A DNA stretch of 17,568 bases from Verrucomicrobiota bacterium. Lineage in GTDB: Bacteria > Verrucomicrobiota > Verrucomicrobiia > Limisphaerales > JACRJZ01. This document shows, piece after piece, positions 7,533-15,669 of the stretch (positions within the stretch are counted from its first letter, which is position 1; the number at the start of each line of letters is the position of its first letter). The DNA is taken from positions 1 through 17,568 of the forward strand of contig JAKLEJ010000021.1 in the NCBI GenBank assembly GCA_022711695.1, read 5' to 3'. A program made the translations under genes and the position numbers. The notes beneath the pieces are model-generated. The model ran no database searches, was not told where the DNA came from, and worked only from the letters and a program-made list of their open reading frames with translations.

Positions 7533-7762
7533 GGCATGACCTTTCCGCTTTATGCAAGCAATAGCACAGCGCGCGCGAAAGACAACCCGGAATGCGCCCG
7601 CTGGCAGGTTGGTGCAAGCCCGGAACGGCGGAACCGATCAAGCTCCGGTTCTACGTAGTCCTGAGCGATGTTCACCGGCGCTATTCGGAGGACAAAGCAA
7701 AACGGCGCTGAAGCACCCGCGCTCCAAACGCTGGCGCGAGGGACAGCGCCTGCGGTCTCGAT
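7533..7762. other. Intergenic stretch, possible dispersed-repeat remnant
   Basis: No gene is recognisable. It contains an inverted repeat GAACCG (7631-7636) / CGGTTC (7646-7651), an 8-base palindrome CTACGTAG (7651-7658), and CGGCGCT twice (7676-7682 and 7703-7709). The segment around GGAGGACAAAGCAAAACGG and GCTCCAAACGCTGGCGCGA (about 7687-7741) resembles intergenic sequence I recall from verrucomicrobial genomes, but I cannot check copy number here. Confidence 0.3.
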
Positions 7763-8170
7763 CTAGAGCCCCCTCACCGTCAAATCCGGAGCCACGAGCT
7801 TGAAATGGGCCACGTTCAGTGTCTGGACCTCGGCACACCCACACAGGCGAGCCGTCTGCGCGTGCAGCGCATCGTAGATCATCCCCCCCCGGATGCCCTG
7901 GCCCGGAGCCGAGGCGATCGACTGCCGGTAGTCGGCCGCGACCAAGGCGCGCACGCTCAATGCTTCGGCCAGATCTTCCACCATCCGGGCGGCGTCGGCT
8001 GGGTTGACTCTCAGGCGGGGATCGCCGGAAAGCGTGGCGTAAGTCTCCGCCAAGGCGTGGGCTGAAGTGCAAACGTCGGGCTGGTTCACCAACGCGTCGG
8101 CGGCGGCAAATTTGGGGCTCTGGCTGAGGCAGGACTCAACCAGGACCGACGTGTCCAGGAAGCGTTTCAT
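7763..8170 (-). CDS. vapC: PIN-domain ribonuclease toxin, VapC family
   Basis: 135 residues, the usual VapC length. The four conserved PIN acidic/polar positions are visible: Asp6 in RFLDTSVLVE, Glu42 in HALAETYATL, Asp100 in IYDALHA, and Asn119 with the final-strand motif LNVAHFKL. PIN toxins use Mg2+ or Mn2+ to cut specific RNAs (in characterised cases the tRNA-fMet anticodon or the rRNA sarcin-ricin loop); this target is unknown. The start is the ATG at 8170, which overlaps the stop of the upstream antitoxin as ATGA, implying translational coupling. An upstream in-frame extension would lie inside the antitoxin gene and adds non-PIN residues, so it was not used. The pair sits beside a decayed plus-strand gene in the only accessory-looking part of the window, consistent with horizontal acquisition. 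Confidence 0.88.
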   Translation of the reverse strand: MKRFLDTSVLVESCLSQSPKFAAADALVNQPDVCTSAHALAETYATLSGDPRLRVNPADAARMVEDLAEALSVRALVAADYRQSIASAPGQGIRGGMIYDALHAQTARLCGCAEVQTLNVAHFKLVAPDLTVRGL

Positions 8171-8424
8171 CGGCGGGCTCGCTGTTCGCGCATCTTCAGC
8201 ACCGCCTCGCCGCTGTCCCAATTCTCTGGCAGCGGGCCGGCGAAAACCAAGCGGCCGCGCTTGCGCGCCACCGGGCCGCCGGCCGGTTCGGGCGCGCTGA
8301 TGCGCGCGGCATGTCCCACTACCTCGACGTTCACCGCCATGCGCCCGAACACGCCGATGGCTTCGCGAATCTCCTTGGGCAAGACCAGCCTGCCCACCTC
8401 GTCCACGGTAACGGAAGTTTTCAT
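8167..8424 (-). CDS. vapB: AbrB/MazE-like (swapped-hairpin) antitoxin of the VapBC pair
   Basis: 85 residues. The N-terminal AbrB-type DNA-binding swapped hairpin reads MKTSVTVDEVGRLVLPKEIR, where the G-R-hydrophobic-V/L-L-P-K core is diagnostic. The C-terminal half (RKRGRLVFAGPLPENWDSGEAV and on) is the segment that in VapB proteins wraps into the toxin groove; Trp and basic residues there are typical. The protein should neutralise the PIN toxin and, with it, repress the operon. The start at 8424 places the hairpin at the N-terminus as expected and has GAAGG close upstream. The stop overlaps the vapC start by 4 bases. An upstream in-frame GTG/ATG would add residues that lie inside the operator repeats, so it was rejected. 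Confidence 0.86.
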   Translation of the reverse strand: MKTSVTVDEVGRLVLPKEIREAIGVFGRMAVNVEVVGHAARISAPEPAGGPVARKRGRLVFAGPLPENWDSGEAVLKMREQRARR

Positions 8425-8441
8425 CGCCTTCAATCTGCCCG

Positions 8442-8489
8442 ATTGCCAGCGCATTGGCAATTCATTTCCAACTATATTGCCAATTCATT
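8442..8489 (-). promoter_or_regulatory. vapBC operator/promoter with repeated TTGSCAA sites
   Basis: Immediately upstream of vapB there are three TTGCCA/TTGGCAA-type sites. A 14-base direct repeat with one mismatch (ATTGGCAATTCATT 8453-8466, ATTGCCAATTCATT 8476-8489) has a 23-base period. The same sequences form a perfect 9-bp inverted repeat (ATTGGCAAT 8453-8461 / ATTGCCAAT 8476-8484). A third half-site, TTGCCA 8443-8448, pairs with TGGCAA 8455-8460. The stretch is strikingly AT-rich compared with its surroundings and includes TATAGT (8476-8471, minus), a possible -10 box. This architecture fits autoregulation by VapB/VapBC; binding is inferred. Confidence 0.65.
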
Positions 8490-8743
8490 GGAATCCCGGG
8501 CCAGGGCGGCCCCGGAGCTTCGGGTGCGCGGTCTGGCTCGGCCAAGTCACCCCCATCGTGACGCTCGCCCCAGGACCCAAAAGCCTCCGCGCGCTCCCAT
8601 GAACCGCCCCTGCAGGAGCCGACGTGAAGGGGCTTCCCCATCCGCCCTCGCTGAAGGAGGGCGCGACCGCCGGGCGCGCTGCCCCCTGCCTGGCAACTCG
8701 GCCCGACCAGGTTCGTGGCCCCGTTGCCCGTCCAGTCTGTGCC
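8490..8743. other. Non-coding stretch between the vapBC operator and the HAF remnant
   Basis: No protein-like frame on either strand. It contains TGCAGGAGCCGACGTGAAGG at 8611-8630, similar in theme to dispersed GTAGGAGC-type intergenic elements. It also has a 7-bp hairpin CGCCCTC/GAGGGCG (8643-8649 / 8657-8663, 7-base loop). It probably represents scar sequence left by loss of the 5' part of the HAF-repeat gene. Confidence 0.35.
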
Positions 8744-9115
8744 GGAGTGGTCGTCGGCTGGTCTCAGACCAAGAACAGCAACCCGCACGCCATGATGTGG
8801 CGGGTGAACGCCGAAGGGGCCGTCACGACCACCGATCTTGGATTGATGCCCGGCGAGGCGCAGTCCATGGCCACGGCGGTGAACGACAGCCTTCAGGTGG
8901 CCGGCTTTGGCCGCACCTACCAAATGCGAAAGATGCAACTGAGCCAGTCGGCGTTCCTTTGGCAGAATGGCGCGATGCAGGACTTGCGCCAGCTATTGGA
9001 CCTGGGCGGCCTGCTGGCGGGGCGCAACATGGAAGCCTACGGCCTCAACAACGCGGGCCTGATCGTGGGCTTTACCGTGGGCGATGCAACCCGCTACCCC
9101 TTCATCGCGATCCCG
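8744..9115 (+). pseudogene. C-terminal remnant of a HAF-repeat (extracellular repeat) protein
   Basis: About 124 residues on the plus strand carry two HAF-type repeats. One reads GVVVGWSQTKNSNPHAMMWR, with LGLMPGEAQSMATAVNDS and QVAGFG after it. The other has SAFLWQNGAMQDLRQLLDL, then YGLNNAGLIVGFT. The alternation of 'A-x-A/G-[IVL]-N-[DN]-x-G-x-VVG' with 'HAFLW-x-x-G-x-M-x-DL' is the family signature of secreted multi-repeat proteins. Complete family members are several hundred residues long with a signal peptide. Here no start, signal peptide or earlier repeats precede residue GVVVG. After YPFIAIP the frame runs on as unrelated sequence to a stop at 9250, overlapping the end of convergent argG by about 20 bases. 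It is therefore most likely a decayed, 5'-truncated gene. It is the only plus-strand coding trace in the window. Confidence 0.62.
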
Positions 9116-9210
9116 CTTCGCCAGGGCAAAGCCAACGAACGACAATTCAACAAACGCCCCGACGTGGCCTCAGGGCCGGCGCCACACCCCGTTAGCCAAC
9201 GCGGCCACAT

Positions 9211-9229
9211 CCGGCAAGCAAGCAGGCTC

Positions 9230-9233
<4 letters not shown>
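9211..9233 (-). repeat. REP-like GTAGGAGC element at the argG stop
   Basis: Read on the minus strand this is GGTAGGAGCCTGCTTGCTTG followed by CCG. It begins at the argG stop codon TAG and resembles the GTAGGAGC...GCTTGC theme of dispersed intergenic palindromic elements in several bacteria. A related AGGAGCC sequence lies in the opposite orientation at 8614-8620, so the two bracket the HAF remnant. Only one good copy is visible here, so repeat status is inferred. Confidence 0.25.
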
Positions 9234-10465
<1,232 letters not shown>

Positions 10466-10527
10466 AAGCAAATCCGGCCACCATCATTGCCAAAAGGCCG
10501 TGGGAGAAAAGAAAAAACCGCGCGCGA

Positions 10528-12105
10528 TCAAGCCCACCACCGGACGTCGAGGCCGGGCAGCAGGTTGTCGGTCGCCTCGATCCCCGCCAGCAGAGCCTCG
10601 TCGAGCTGGCCCGAGTCCAGCCGATCGGCCAGCAGTTGGAAACGGGCCAGGTGTTCTTCGAGCCGGCGTCGGGCGTAATCAGGGCTCGAGCCGGTCTCGA
10701 TCATGAACGGCCAATCGCTGGCCTGGGCCAGGAGCAGCTCGCAGCCGGCCTGGCGAAGAAACCGGCCGGCCAGGCCTTCGGCGGCGCCGGCGCCGCGCGC
10801 CAGGGCGGCCATCCGGTCCTGGGCGGCCCGCAGGCGCGGGTAAAGCCAGGCGTTCTTCTCGTTGAGCCAGACCTTGAGGTGCCCTCCCTCGCCCCAGGAG
10901 GAAGCGTTCGGGGTGGCGACAAAGTGGGCCGGCTGGCTCGCCAGGTAATTCTCCAACGTCAGCAGCGTCAGCCCGGGCGCCTCCGTCTGCGCCTGGCGCG
11001 CCACCGCGTCCAGGAACTCCGGCCCCTCGAACCACCAATGTCCAAGCAGCTCGGCGTCGTACGGAGCGACGAACACAGGGGGCTGATCCATGATCTCCCC
11101 GAGGCGGCGCGCGCGCTTGAGCCGGGTCCGCAGGAAATGGGCGGCGTGAGCGCTGGCGGTCTGCAACGCCAGGGCCCGATCGTACAATGCCTTGTCGGAC
11201 TGCCCGCCGGCGATACGATGGTACTTGAGCCCGGTGAAAGACCGCGCCGGGCCGGCCGGCAGGTTGGGCCGAAGATACTCGAGGTCGAGGTCGAAGCCGA
11301 TATCGCGGTAAAAGTCACGATAATCGGGCGCGCCGGGGTAGCCGGCTTGCCGGCTCCAGACCTGCCGGGCGCACGAGGGGTCCCGTCCGAACGCGGCCAG
11401 TCCGGACGGAGTGATCACGGGGGCGAACACGCCGTAGCGCGGCCGCGGCCGCGCTTGAAGCAGCCCGTGGGTTTCGACGACAAACCAGCGCACGCCGGCC
11501 TCGGCCAGGTGCTCGTCCAGCTCGGGCGCGTAGGCGCATTCGGGCAGCCAGAAGCCGCGCGGCGGCGCTCCGAACCACTGCTGGTGCTGCCGGCAGGCCG
11601 CCCGGATTTGCGCGCGAATCGAGCCGGGATGCGACCGATGCAGCGGGAGCACCGCGTGCGTGGCGGAGCACGTCAGCAGGTCCAGTTGGCCCGAAACCTG
11701 CAGCCGGCCGAAGCCGCCCAGCAGGTCGCCTCCGCGCTCCTCGTAAGCCCGGCGCAGGCTTGAAAGACGATCATGGTAAAACTGGGCGATCTTCTGGCGG
11801 GCGGCGTCCCAGTGATGACGGACCACCTCCGCGCCCGCCAGGTCGATCAGCGCGTCCAGATGCCGCCGGCAGCGCTGCTTCAGGAGCGGATCGGCGAGCA
11901 TCGCCCCAAGGGTGGGCGAGAGCGAGAGGCTCAGCCGCGCCGGCAGCCGGTCGCGGCCCCAGCCCTCGAACATCAGCAGCAGCGGCAGGTAGCATTCGAC
12001 GACCGCTTCGTGGAGCCAGGTTTCCTCCAGGAAACGCTCGTGCTCCGGATGGCGGACGAACGGGAGGTGCGCGTGAAGAACGATGGCGAGGCAGCCGGTC
12101 CTCAC
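10528..12105 (-). CDS. GH57 1,4-alpha-glucan branching enzyme (DUF1957 type)
   Basis: 525 residues. It forms alpha-1,6 branches in glycogen-like glucans, or acts as a related GH57 transglycosylase/amylase. GH57 regions are in order: HAHLPF (11-16), FGRLQVSGQLDLLTCSATHA near 133, and WLPECAY (186-192) with the expected nucleophile Glu189. VWSRQAGYPGAPDYRDFYRD follows near 249, then APYDAELLGHWWFEGP with acid/base Asp350, and SSWGEGGHLKVWL near 402. Size and the positions of Glu189/Asp350 agree with characterised thermophile enzymes such as Thermus TTHA1902 (from memory Glu184/Asp353). The start is a GTG at 12105, only 6 bases after the stop of the DUF4912 gene, so the two are probably one transcriptional unit. 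There is no Shine-Dalgarno motif. The product specificity (branching versus hydrolysis) cannot be fixed from sequence alone. A T6-C-T4 tract about 10 bases past the stop could aid termination, though no clear stem precedes it. Confidence 0.9.
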   Translation of the reverse strand: MRTGCLAIVLHAHLPFVRHPEHERFLEETWLHEAVVECYLPLLLMFEGWGRDRLPARLSLSLSPTLGAMLADPLLKQRCRRHLDALIDLAGAEVVRHHWDAARQKIAQFYHDRLSSLRRAYEERGGDLLGGFGRLQVSGQLDLLTCSATHAVLPLHRSHPGSIRAQIRAACRQHQQWFGAPPRGFWLPECAYAPELDEHLAEAGVRWFVVETHGLLQARPRPRYGVFAPVITPSGLAAFGRDPSCARQVWSRQAGYPGAPDYRDFYRDIGFDLDLEYLRPNLPAGPARSFTGLKYHRIAGGQSDKALYDRALALQTASAHAAHFLRTRLKRARRLGEIMDQPPVFVAPYDAELLGHWWFEGPEFLDAVARQAQTEAPGLTLLTLENYLASQPAHFVATPNASSWGEGGHLKVWLNEKNAWLYPRLRAAQDRMAALARGAGAAEGLAGRFLRQAGCELLLAQASDWPFMIETGSSPDYARRRLEEHLARFQLLADRLDSGQLDEALLAGIEATDNLLPGLDVRWWA

Positions 12106-12111
12106 GCGGAA

Positions 12112-13629
12112 TCAGGGGGAGGGCGGCTCCAGGCCGGGGGCTTGCGGATGGGCCTGAACCTCGCCGTGACAAACGGTGGAGCGACTGAAGATCAGGTCCG
12201 CCGCGCGACTCTCCGAGCCGGCGGCGTTCACGGCTTCGGCCCGCAGCCAATGCGCGCCGTCGGGCAGCGCAACGCGAACGCTAAACGAGCCGTCCGGCCC
12301 GAGCGCCACCGGACGCCCTCCGACGGTGACACGGGCATCGGGCTCGGTGGCGCCGTAGATTAACAGTTCGGCGTTGACGCTGAAGCGGAACTGGCCCGGC
12401 CCGCCCGGCCGCGCAGGCGGGGCGCCCGGGCTGGAGACGGAGGGGCCCTGAAAGCTGGATTTGATGAGGGCGTCCAAGGCGGCGCGCGCGATGGCGGACG
12501 CCGCCGGGGGCAGGCTTTGAGGCGCGCCGGGGAGCACCGCCGGCGCGTCCACGCCTGGCTCCTGCAGCGACCACGCCAGCACTTCGGCCATGGCCTGCTC
12601 TTGCTCCGGGGTCCAGAAAGACACCGGGAAACCTTCGATCTCGGGCGCGGGCCCGGCAGGAACCGGAAATGCCGGAAGCGGCTCCGCGCCGATTCCCGGG
12701 ACAGGCATGGGGCCAGAGTCCGACGGCGAAAGAGGCGCAGCGGCGAGGTCCCCCGCAATTGCCGGAGGCGCGTCCGCCTCCGGAGGCTCGGGAGCCACGG
12801 CTCGAATCTCGCCGACGGGCTCGGCTGCCATCGAGTCGACCGGGGTGCGCCCGGCGGCCGAGACGCCCATCGAGACCCAGTTCCGCCTCGAATCGACGTA
12901 GCCCAACTCGGCCACAAAAGCCGCGCCGGCTTCGTCCACACGCACAAAACGGTCCCTGGCCTCGGGCTCGAACGCGATCTCCTGGGAAGGCTGGCCACAA
13001 GCCGGCCCGCGGTGAATCCGCAACCGCAGGCGCCCATCCGCCGACCGCCGCGCGCAGGCGCGCTGATCCACGGGAGCCATGTCCCAATGCACGTGGAGCC
13101 ACTGCGCATCCCGGGCCTCGACAAAGACCGGCGTGGTCAACGGCCGGTTCTCTTCGGGCTGGGCGGCGGGAAGAGCCTCTTTTTCCGAGACGGACGAGGG
13201 CACGACCGTGGCGGGCGCGGTTTGCGACACGGGCGAGCCGGCCGCCGCGGCTTCCGCCTCTGTCGTTGGGAACGCGCTCTTGCCGGGGACCGAAGCGGGC
13301 TTTGCCAAATCATCCCCTTCCAGCAGGATCGGCGGGATCTTCAGCTTGAGGGCTTGAGCCGCCGCAGGGGGAGCGTCGCGGAACGGTTTGGGCGCGGGCG
13401 CTGAGGCCGAAGCCCGGACGGTTTGCGGAAGGCTGGCCGCCGAAACCGGAGCGCGTCGCCGCGCCGCCGCGCGGGAAGGTCCTAAGGAGGGTCGCTTCCT
13501 GGGCGAATTCTTCTTCCTCGGGGCGCGCGAACGCCGCCGGTTCTTGGGGGCGGCCGGGCGCGCCTTCCGCCCACGGCGGATCGGCGACTTGCTGCGTTGT
13601 TTCTGTGCCTTCGTGGTTCCCCGTCTCAT
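12112..13629 (-). CDS. DUF4912-domain protein with very basic N-terminus and C-terminal Ig-like domain
   Basis: 505 residues in four visible parts. Residues 1-60 hold 26 Lys/Arg and no acidic residue, resembling a histone-H1-type or nucleic-acid-binding tail. Residues 61-165 are low-complexity Ala/Pro with the motif KIPPILLEGDDLAKP near 97. Residues about 172-262 form the DUF4912 core (ARDAQWLHVHWDMAP, RLRLRIHR, DRFVRVDEAGAAFVAELGYV, NWVSMGVS). A Pro/Ala-rich linker leads to a final Ig-like/glucodextranase-type domain (LIYGATEPDARVTVGG, DGSFSVRVALPDGAHWLRAE). There is no signal peptide or membrane segment. DUF4912 has no established function; its core resembles a carbohydrate-binding beta-sandwich. 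The GH57 branching enzyme starts 6 bases downstream, so a role in alpha-glucan or granule binding is a reasonable inference, not shown. The ATG at 13629 lacks a Shine-Dalgarno motif. Confidence 0.8.
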   Translation of the reverse strand: MRRGTTKAQKQRSKSPIRRGRKARPAAPKNRRRSRAPRKKNSPRKRPSLGPSRAAARRRAPVSAASLPQTVRASASAPAPKPFRDAPPAAAQALKLKIPPILLEGDDLAKPASVPGKSAFPTTEAEAAAAGSPVSQTAPATVVPSSVSEKEALPAAQPEENRPLTTPVFVEARDAQWLHVHWDMAPVDQRACARRSADGRLRLRIHRGPACGQPSQEIAFEPEARDRFVRVDEAGAAFVAELGYVDSRRNWVSMGVSAAGRTPVDSMAAEPVGEIRAVAPEPPEADAPPAIAGDLAAAPLSPSDSGPMPVPGIGAEPLPAFPVPAGPAPEIEGFPVSFWTPEQEQAMAEVLAWSLQEPGVDAPAVLPGAPQSLPPAASAIARAALDALIKSSFQGPSVSSPGAPPARPGGPGQFRFSVNAELLIYGATEPDARVTVGGRPVALGPDGSFSVRVALPDGAHWLRAEAVNAAGSESRAADLIFSRSTVCHGEVQAHPQAPGLEPPSP

Positions 13630-13635
13630 AGCGCG

Positions 13636-13654
13636 CCGGCTGGAAAACAGCCGG
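13636..13654 (-). terminator. Hairpin between cysNC and the DUF4912 gene
   Basis: A perfect 7-bp stem (CCGGCTG/CAGCCGG) with a 5-base loop lies 65 bases after the cysNC stop and 7 bases before the DUF4912 start. No T-tract follows on the minus strand. It could end or attenuate the sulfate operon transcript, or shape the translation start of the DUF4912 gene. Confidence 0.35.
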
Positions 13655-13718
13655 GCATTGCGGGGGCAAATCTATGTTCAAGGCTCAGCCCAGCGCAACC
13701 CAAATCCCCTCGCCGGTC

Positions 13719-15617
13719 TCAGATCATGATAGCGGCGTCAGCCTCGCGGACGTGCAGATGCTCCAGGATGCGGGCCACCGACTCGGCCACGGTCAGTTGG
13801 TCGGTGCGCAGCTCGATCTCCGGCGTCTGGGGCGGCTCGTACGGGGCCGAGACGCCGGTGAACTCCCGCAGTTCGTTGGCGCGAGCCCGGGCGTAGAGCC
13901 CCTTGGGATCGCGCTTCTCGCAGACCTCGACCGGGGCGTTGACGAAGACCTCGATGAACCGCCCCGCCGGGACCAACCGCCGCACGAACTCACGGTCGGC
14001 GCGGTAGGGCGAGATGAACGCCGTCACCACAACCAGCCCGGCATCGACAAACAGCTTGGCCACCTCCCCCACCCTGCGGATGTTCTCCTGGCGGTCGCGC
14101 GGGCTGAAGGCCAGGTCCGAGCACAAACCGTGGCGCACATTGTCGCCGTCCAGCACGTAGGCCTGCTTGCCTGCCTGGAAGAGCTCGCGCTCGAGTTCCA
14201 CCGCCAGGGTGGACTTGCCCGCGCCGGACAGGCCCGTGAGCCAGACGATGCAGCCCGGATGGCCGTTGAGCCGCGCCCGGTGCTCGGCCGTGACCTTGCC
14301 CCGGCTCCAGAAGAGGTTCTCGCTCTTGTGAGCGCCCTCGGTCGTGCGCCGCGGGTAGTTGTCTTCCACCACGATGCCGCCTCCGGCCACGTCAAAACCG
14401 TCCACGATCACAAAGCGGCCGGTGGGCACGATCTCGTTGAAGACATCGAAGGCCACGGGCCGGCGGGTCTTGAGGGTCAGTTCGCCCACCTCGTGGCGGC
14501 CCACCCATTCCTGGCCTGGCTCGCGGGGCACGCTCTCCAGGGTGGAGGCGTCGATGACCTTCTGGATGGACTCGATCTGGCATTCGGCTTCCTGGGTGGC
14601 CAGCTTGAGCTTGTAGGCACGGCCTTTTCGAAACGGCTGCCGGCCGAGCCAGAAGACCCGGGCCCGGAACCGGGCCAGCTCGAGCGGAGGGGCCGACTCG
14701 ATGGCGGCGACCGCGCCGCGCTCGACGAAAATCTGCTCGGTGAGCGTGACCCCAATGCTTTCCCCGGCCGCGGCATCCTCGCGCGAGGGCGCATTCCAGC
14801 GCTCGATGGTCTTGACCACGCTGCTCTTGCCTCCCGGGGAGAACAGCAGGCGGTCGCCCACCTTGAGCGAGCCCGACTCGATCCGGCCGGCCAGGATGCG
14901 GCGTTCGTCGAACCTATAGACATCCTGGATGGGGAAACGCAGCGGCTTGTCCTGGGGCGGATGAGACACCGCGAAATCGTCGAGGGTCTCGACCACGGTC
15001 GGGCCGTTCCACCAGGGCATTCGCGGGCTGCGCGCGGCAATGTTGTCGCCCTCGCGGGCGGCGATCGGGATGAAGAGCCTGGGCTCCATGCCCAGCGTCC
15101 GGAGCCAGGCGCGATACTCGGCCTCGATCCGCTCGAAGCGCTCCCGCGAGTAGCCGGCCAGGTCCATCTTGTTTACCAGCACCGCCACCTGGCGAATCCC
15201 CAGCAGGTTCAGCAGGTATCCGTGGCGCCGCGAGTTCTCCTGGACGCCTTCGTGGGCGTCGATCAGCAGCAGGGCGGCCTCGGCGTTGGCCGCGCCCGTG
15301 ACCATGTTCTTGAGGAACTCCTTGTGCCCCGGGGCGTCGATGATGACGTACTGGCGCTTGCGGGTCTGAAACCAGATCTGGGCCGTGTCGATGGTGATGT
15401 TCTGATCGCGCTCGGACTGGAGGGCGTCCATGAGGTTGGCCCACTCGAAGGGCACGCCGCGGCGCTCGGCGGCCCTCTGAAGCTGCTCCAGCTTGCCTTC
15501 CGGCAGGGAGCCGGTGTCGTGAAAAAGGCGCCCGACGAAGGTGGATTTGCCGTGGTCCACATGGCCCACGATGACGATCTTGAGCTGTTCGGCGGGTTGG
15601 CTCGCTGTATGCGACAT
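13719..15617 (-). CDS. cysNC: Bifunctional sulfate adenylyltransferase subunit 1 (GTPase) / adenylylsulfate kinase
   Basis: 632 residues, the usual length of CysN-CysC fusions. The N-terminal EF-Tu-like GTPase has G1 GHVDHGKST (18-26), ERDQNITID near 69, G3 DAPGHKEF (94-101) and G4 NKMD (149-152), followed by beta-barrel domains 2 and 3. The C-terminal APS kinase has the P-loop GLSGAGKS (462-469), LDGDNVRHGL near 489 and FISPYRADRE with the phospho-acceptor serine at about 536. CysN hydrolyses GTP to drive APS formation with CysD; the CysC part phosphorylates APS to PAPS. cysD ends 52 bases upstream on the same strand. The ATG at 15617 is chosen because MSHTASQPAEQLKIVIVGHV matches homologues. 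It is preceded directly by eight T residues and no Shine-Dalgarno motif. Confidence 0.97.
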   Translation of the reverse strand: MSHTASQPAEQLKIVIVGHVDHGKSTFVGRLFHDTGSLPEGKLEQLQRAAERRGVPFEWANLMDALQSERDQNITIDTAQIWFQTRKRQYVIIDAPGHKEFLKNMVTGAANAEAALLLIDAHEGVQENSRRHGYLLNLLGIRQVAVLVNKMDLAGYSRERFERIEAEYRAWLRTLGMEPRLFIPIAAREGDNIAARSPRMPWWNGPTVVETLDDFAVSHPPQDKPLRFPIQDVYRFDERRILAGRIESGSLKVGDRLLFSPGGKSSVVKTIERWNAPSREDAAAGESIGVTLTEQIFVERGAVAAIESAPPLELARFRARVFWLGRQPFRKGRAYKLKLATQEAECQIESIQKVIDASTLESVPREPGQEWVGRHEVGELTLKTRRPVAFDVFNEIVPTGRFVIVDGFDVAGGGIVVEDNYPRRTTEGAHKSENLFWSRGKVTAEHRARLNGHPGCIVWLTGLSGAGKSTLAVELERELFQAGKQAYVLDGDNVRHGLCSDLAFSPRDRQENIRRVGEVAKLFVDAGLVVVTAFISPYRADREFVRRLVPAGRFIEVFVNAPVEVCEKRDPKGLYARARANELREFTGVSAPYEPPQTPEIELRTDQLTVAESVARILEHLHVREADAAIMI

Positions 15618-15669
15618 AAAAAAAAGAAAGCGGGACTGAGTCAACAGGCAGGCAGGGGGGCGTTGCGGA

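Noticed and set aside
7629..7660. Inverted repeat and palindrome considered as an attachment site or tRNA fragment
   Set aside because: No cloverleaf, integrase or matching second copy could be found in the window.
8462..8938. Minus-strand frame above vapB with TDWTGNGATNLV, reminiscent of autotransporter-type repeats
   Set aside because: The resemblance covers about a dozen residues, no flanking similarity is seen, and the opposite strand carries the better-supported HAF repeats.
13719..15617. EF-Tu/translation GTPase assignment for the N-terminal half
   Set aside because: The GTPase is fused to a complete APS kinase and follows cysD, which fits CysN only.
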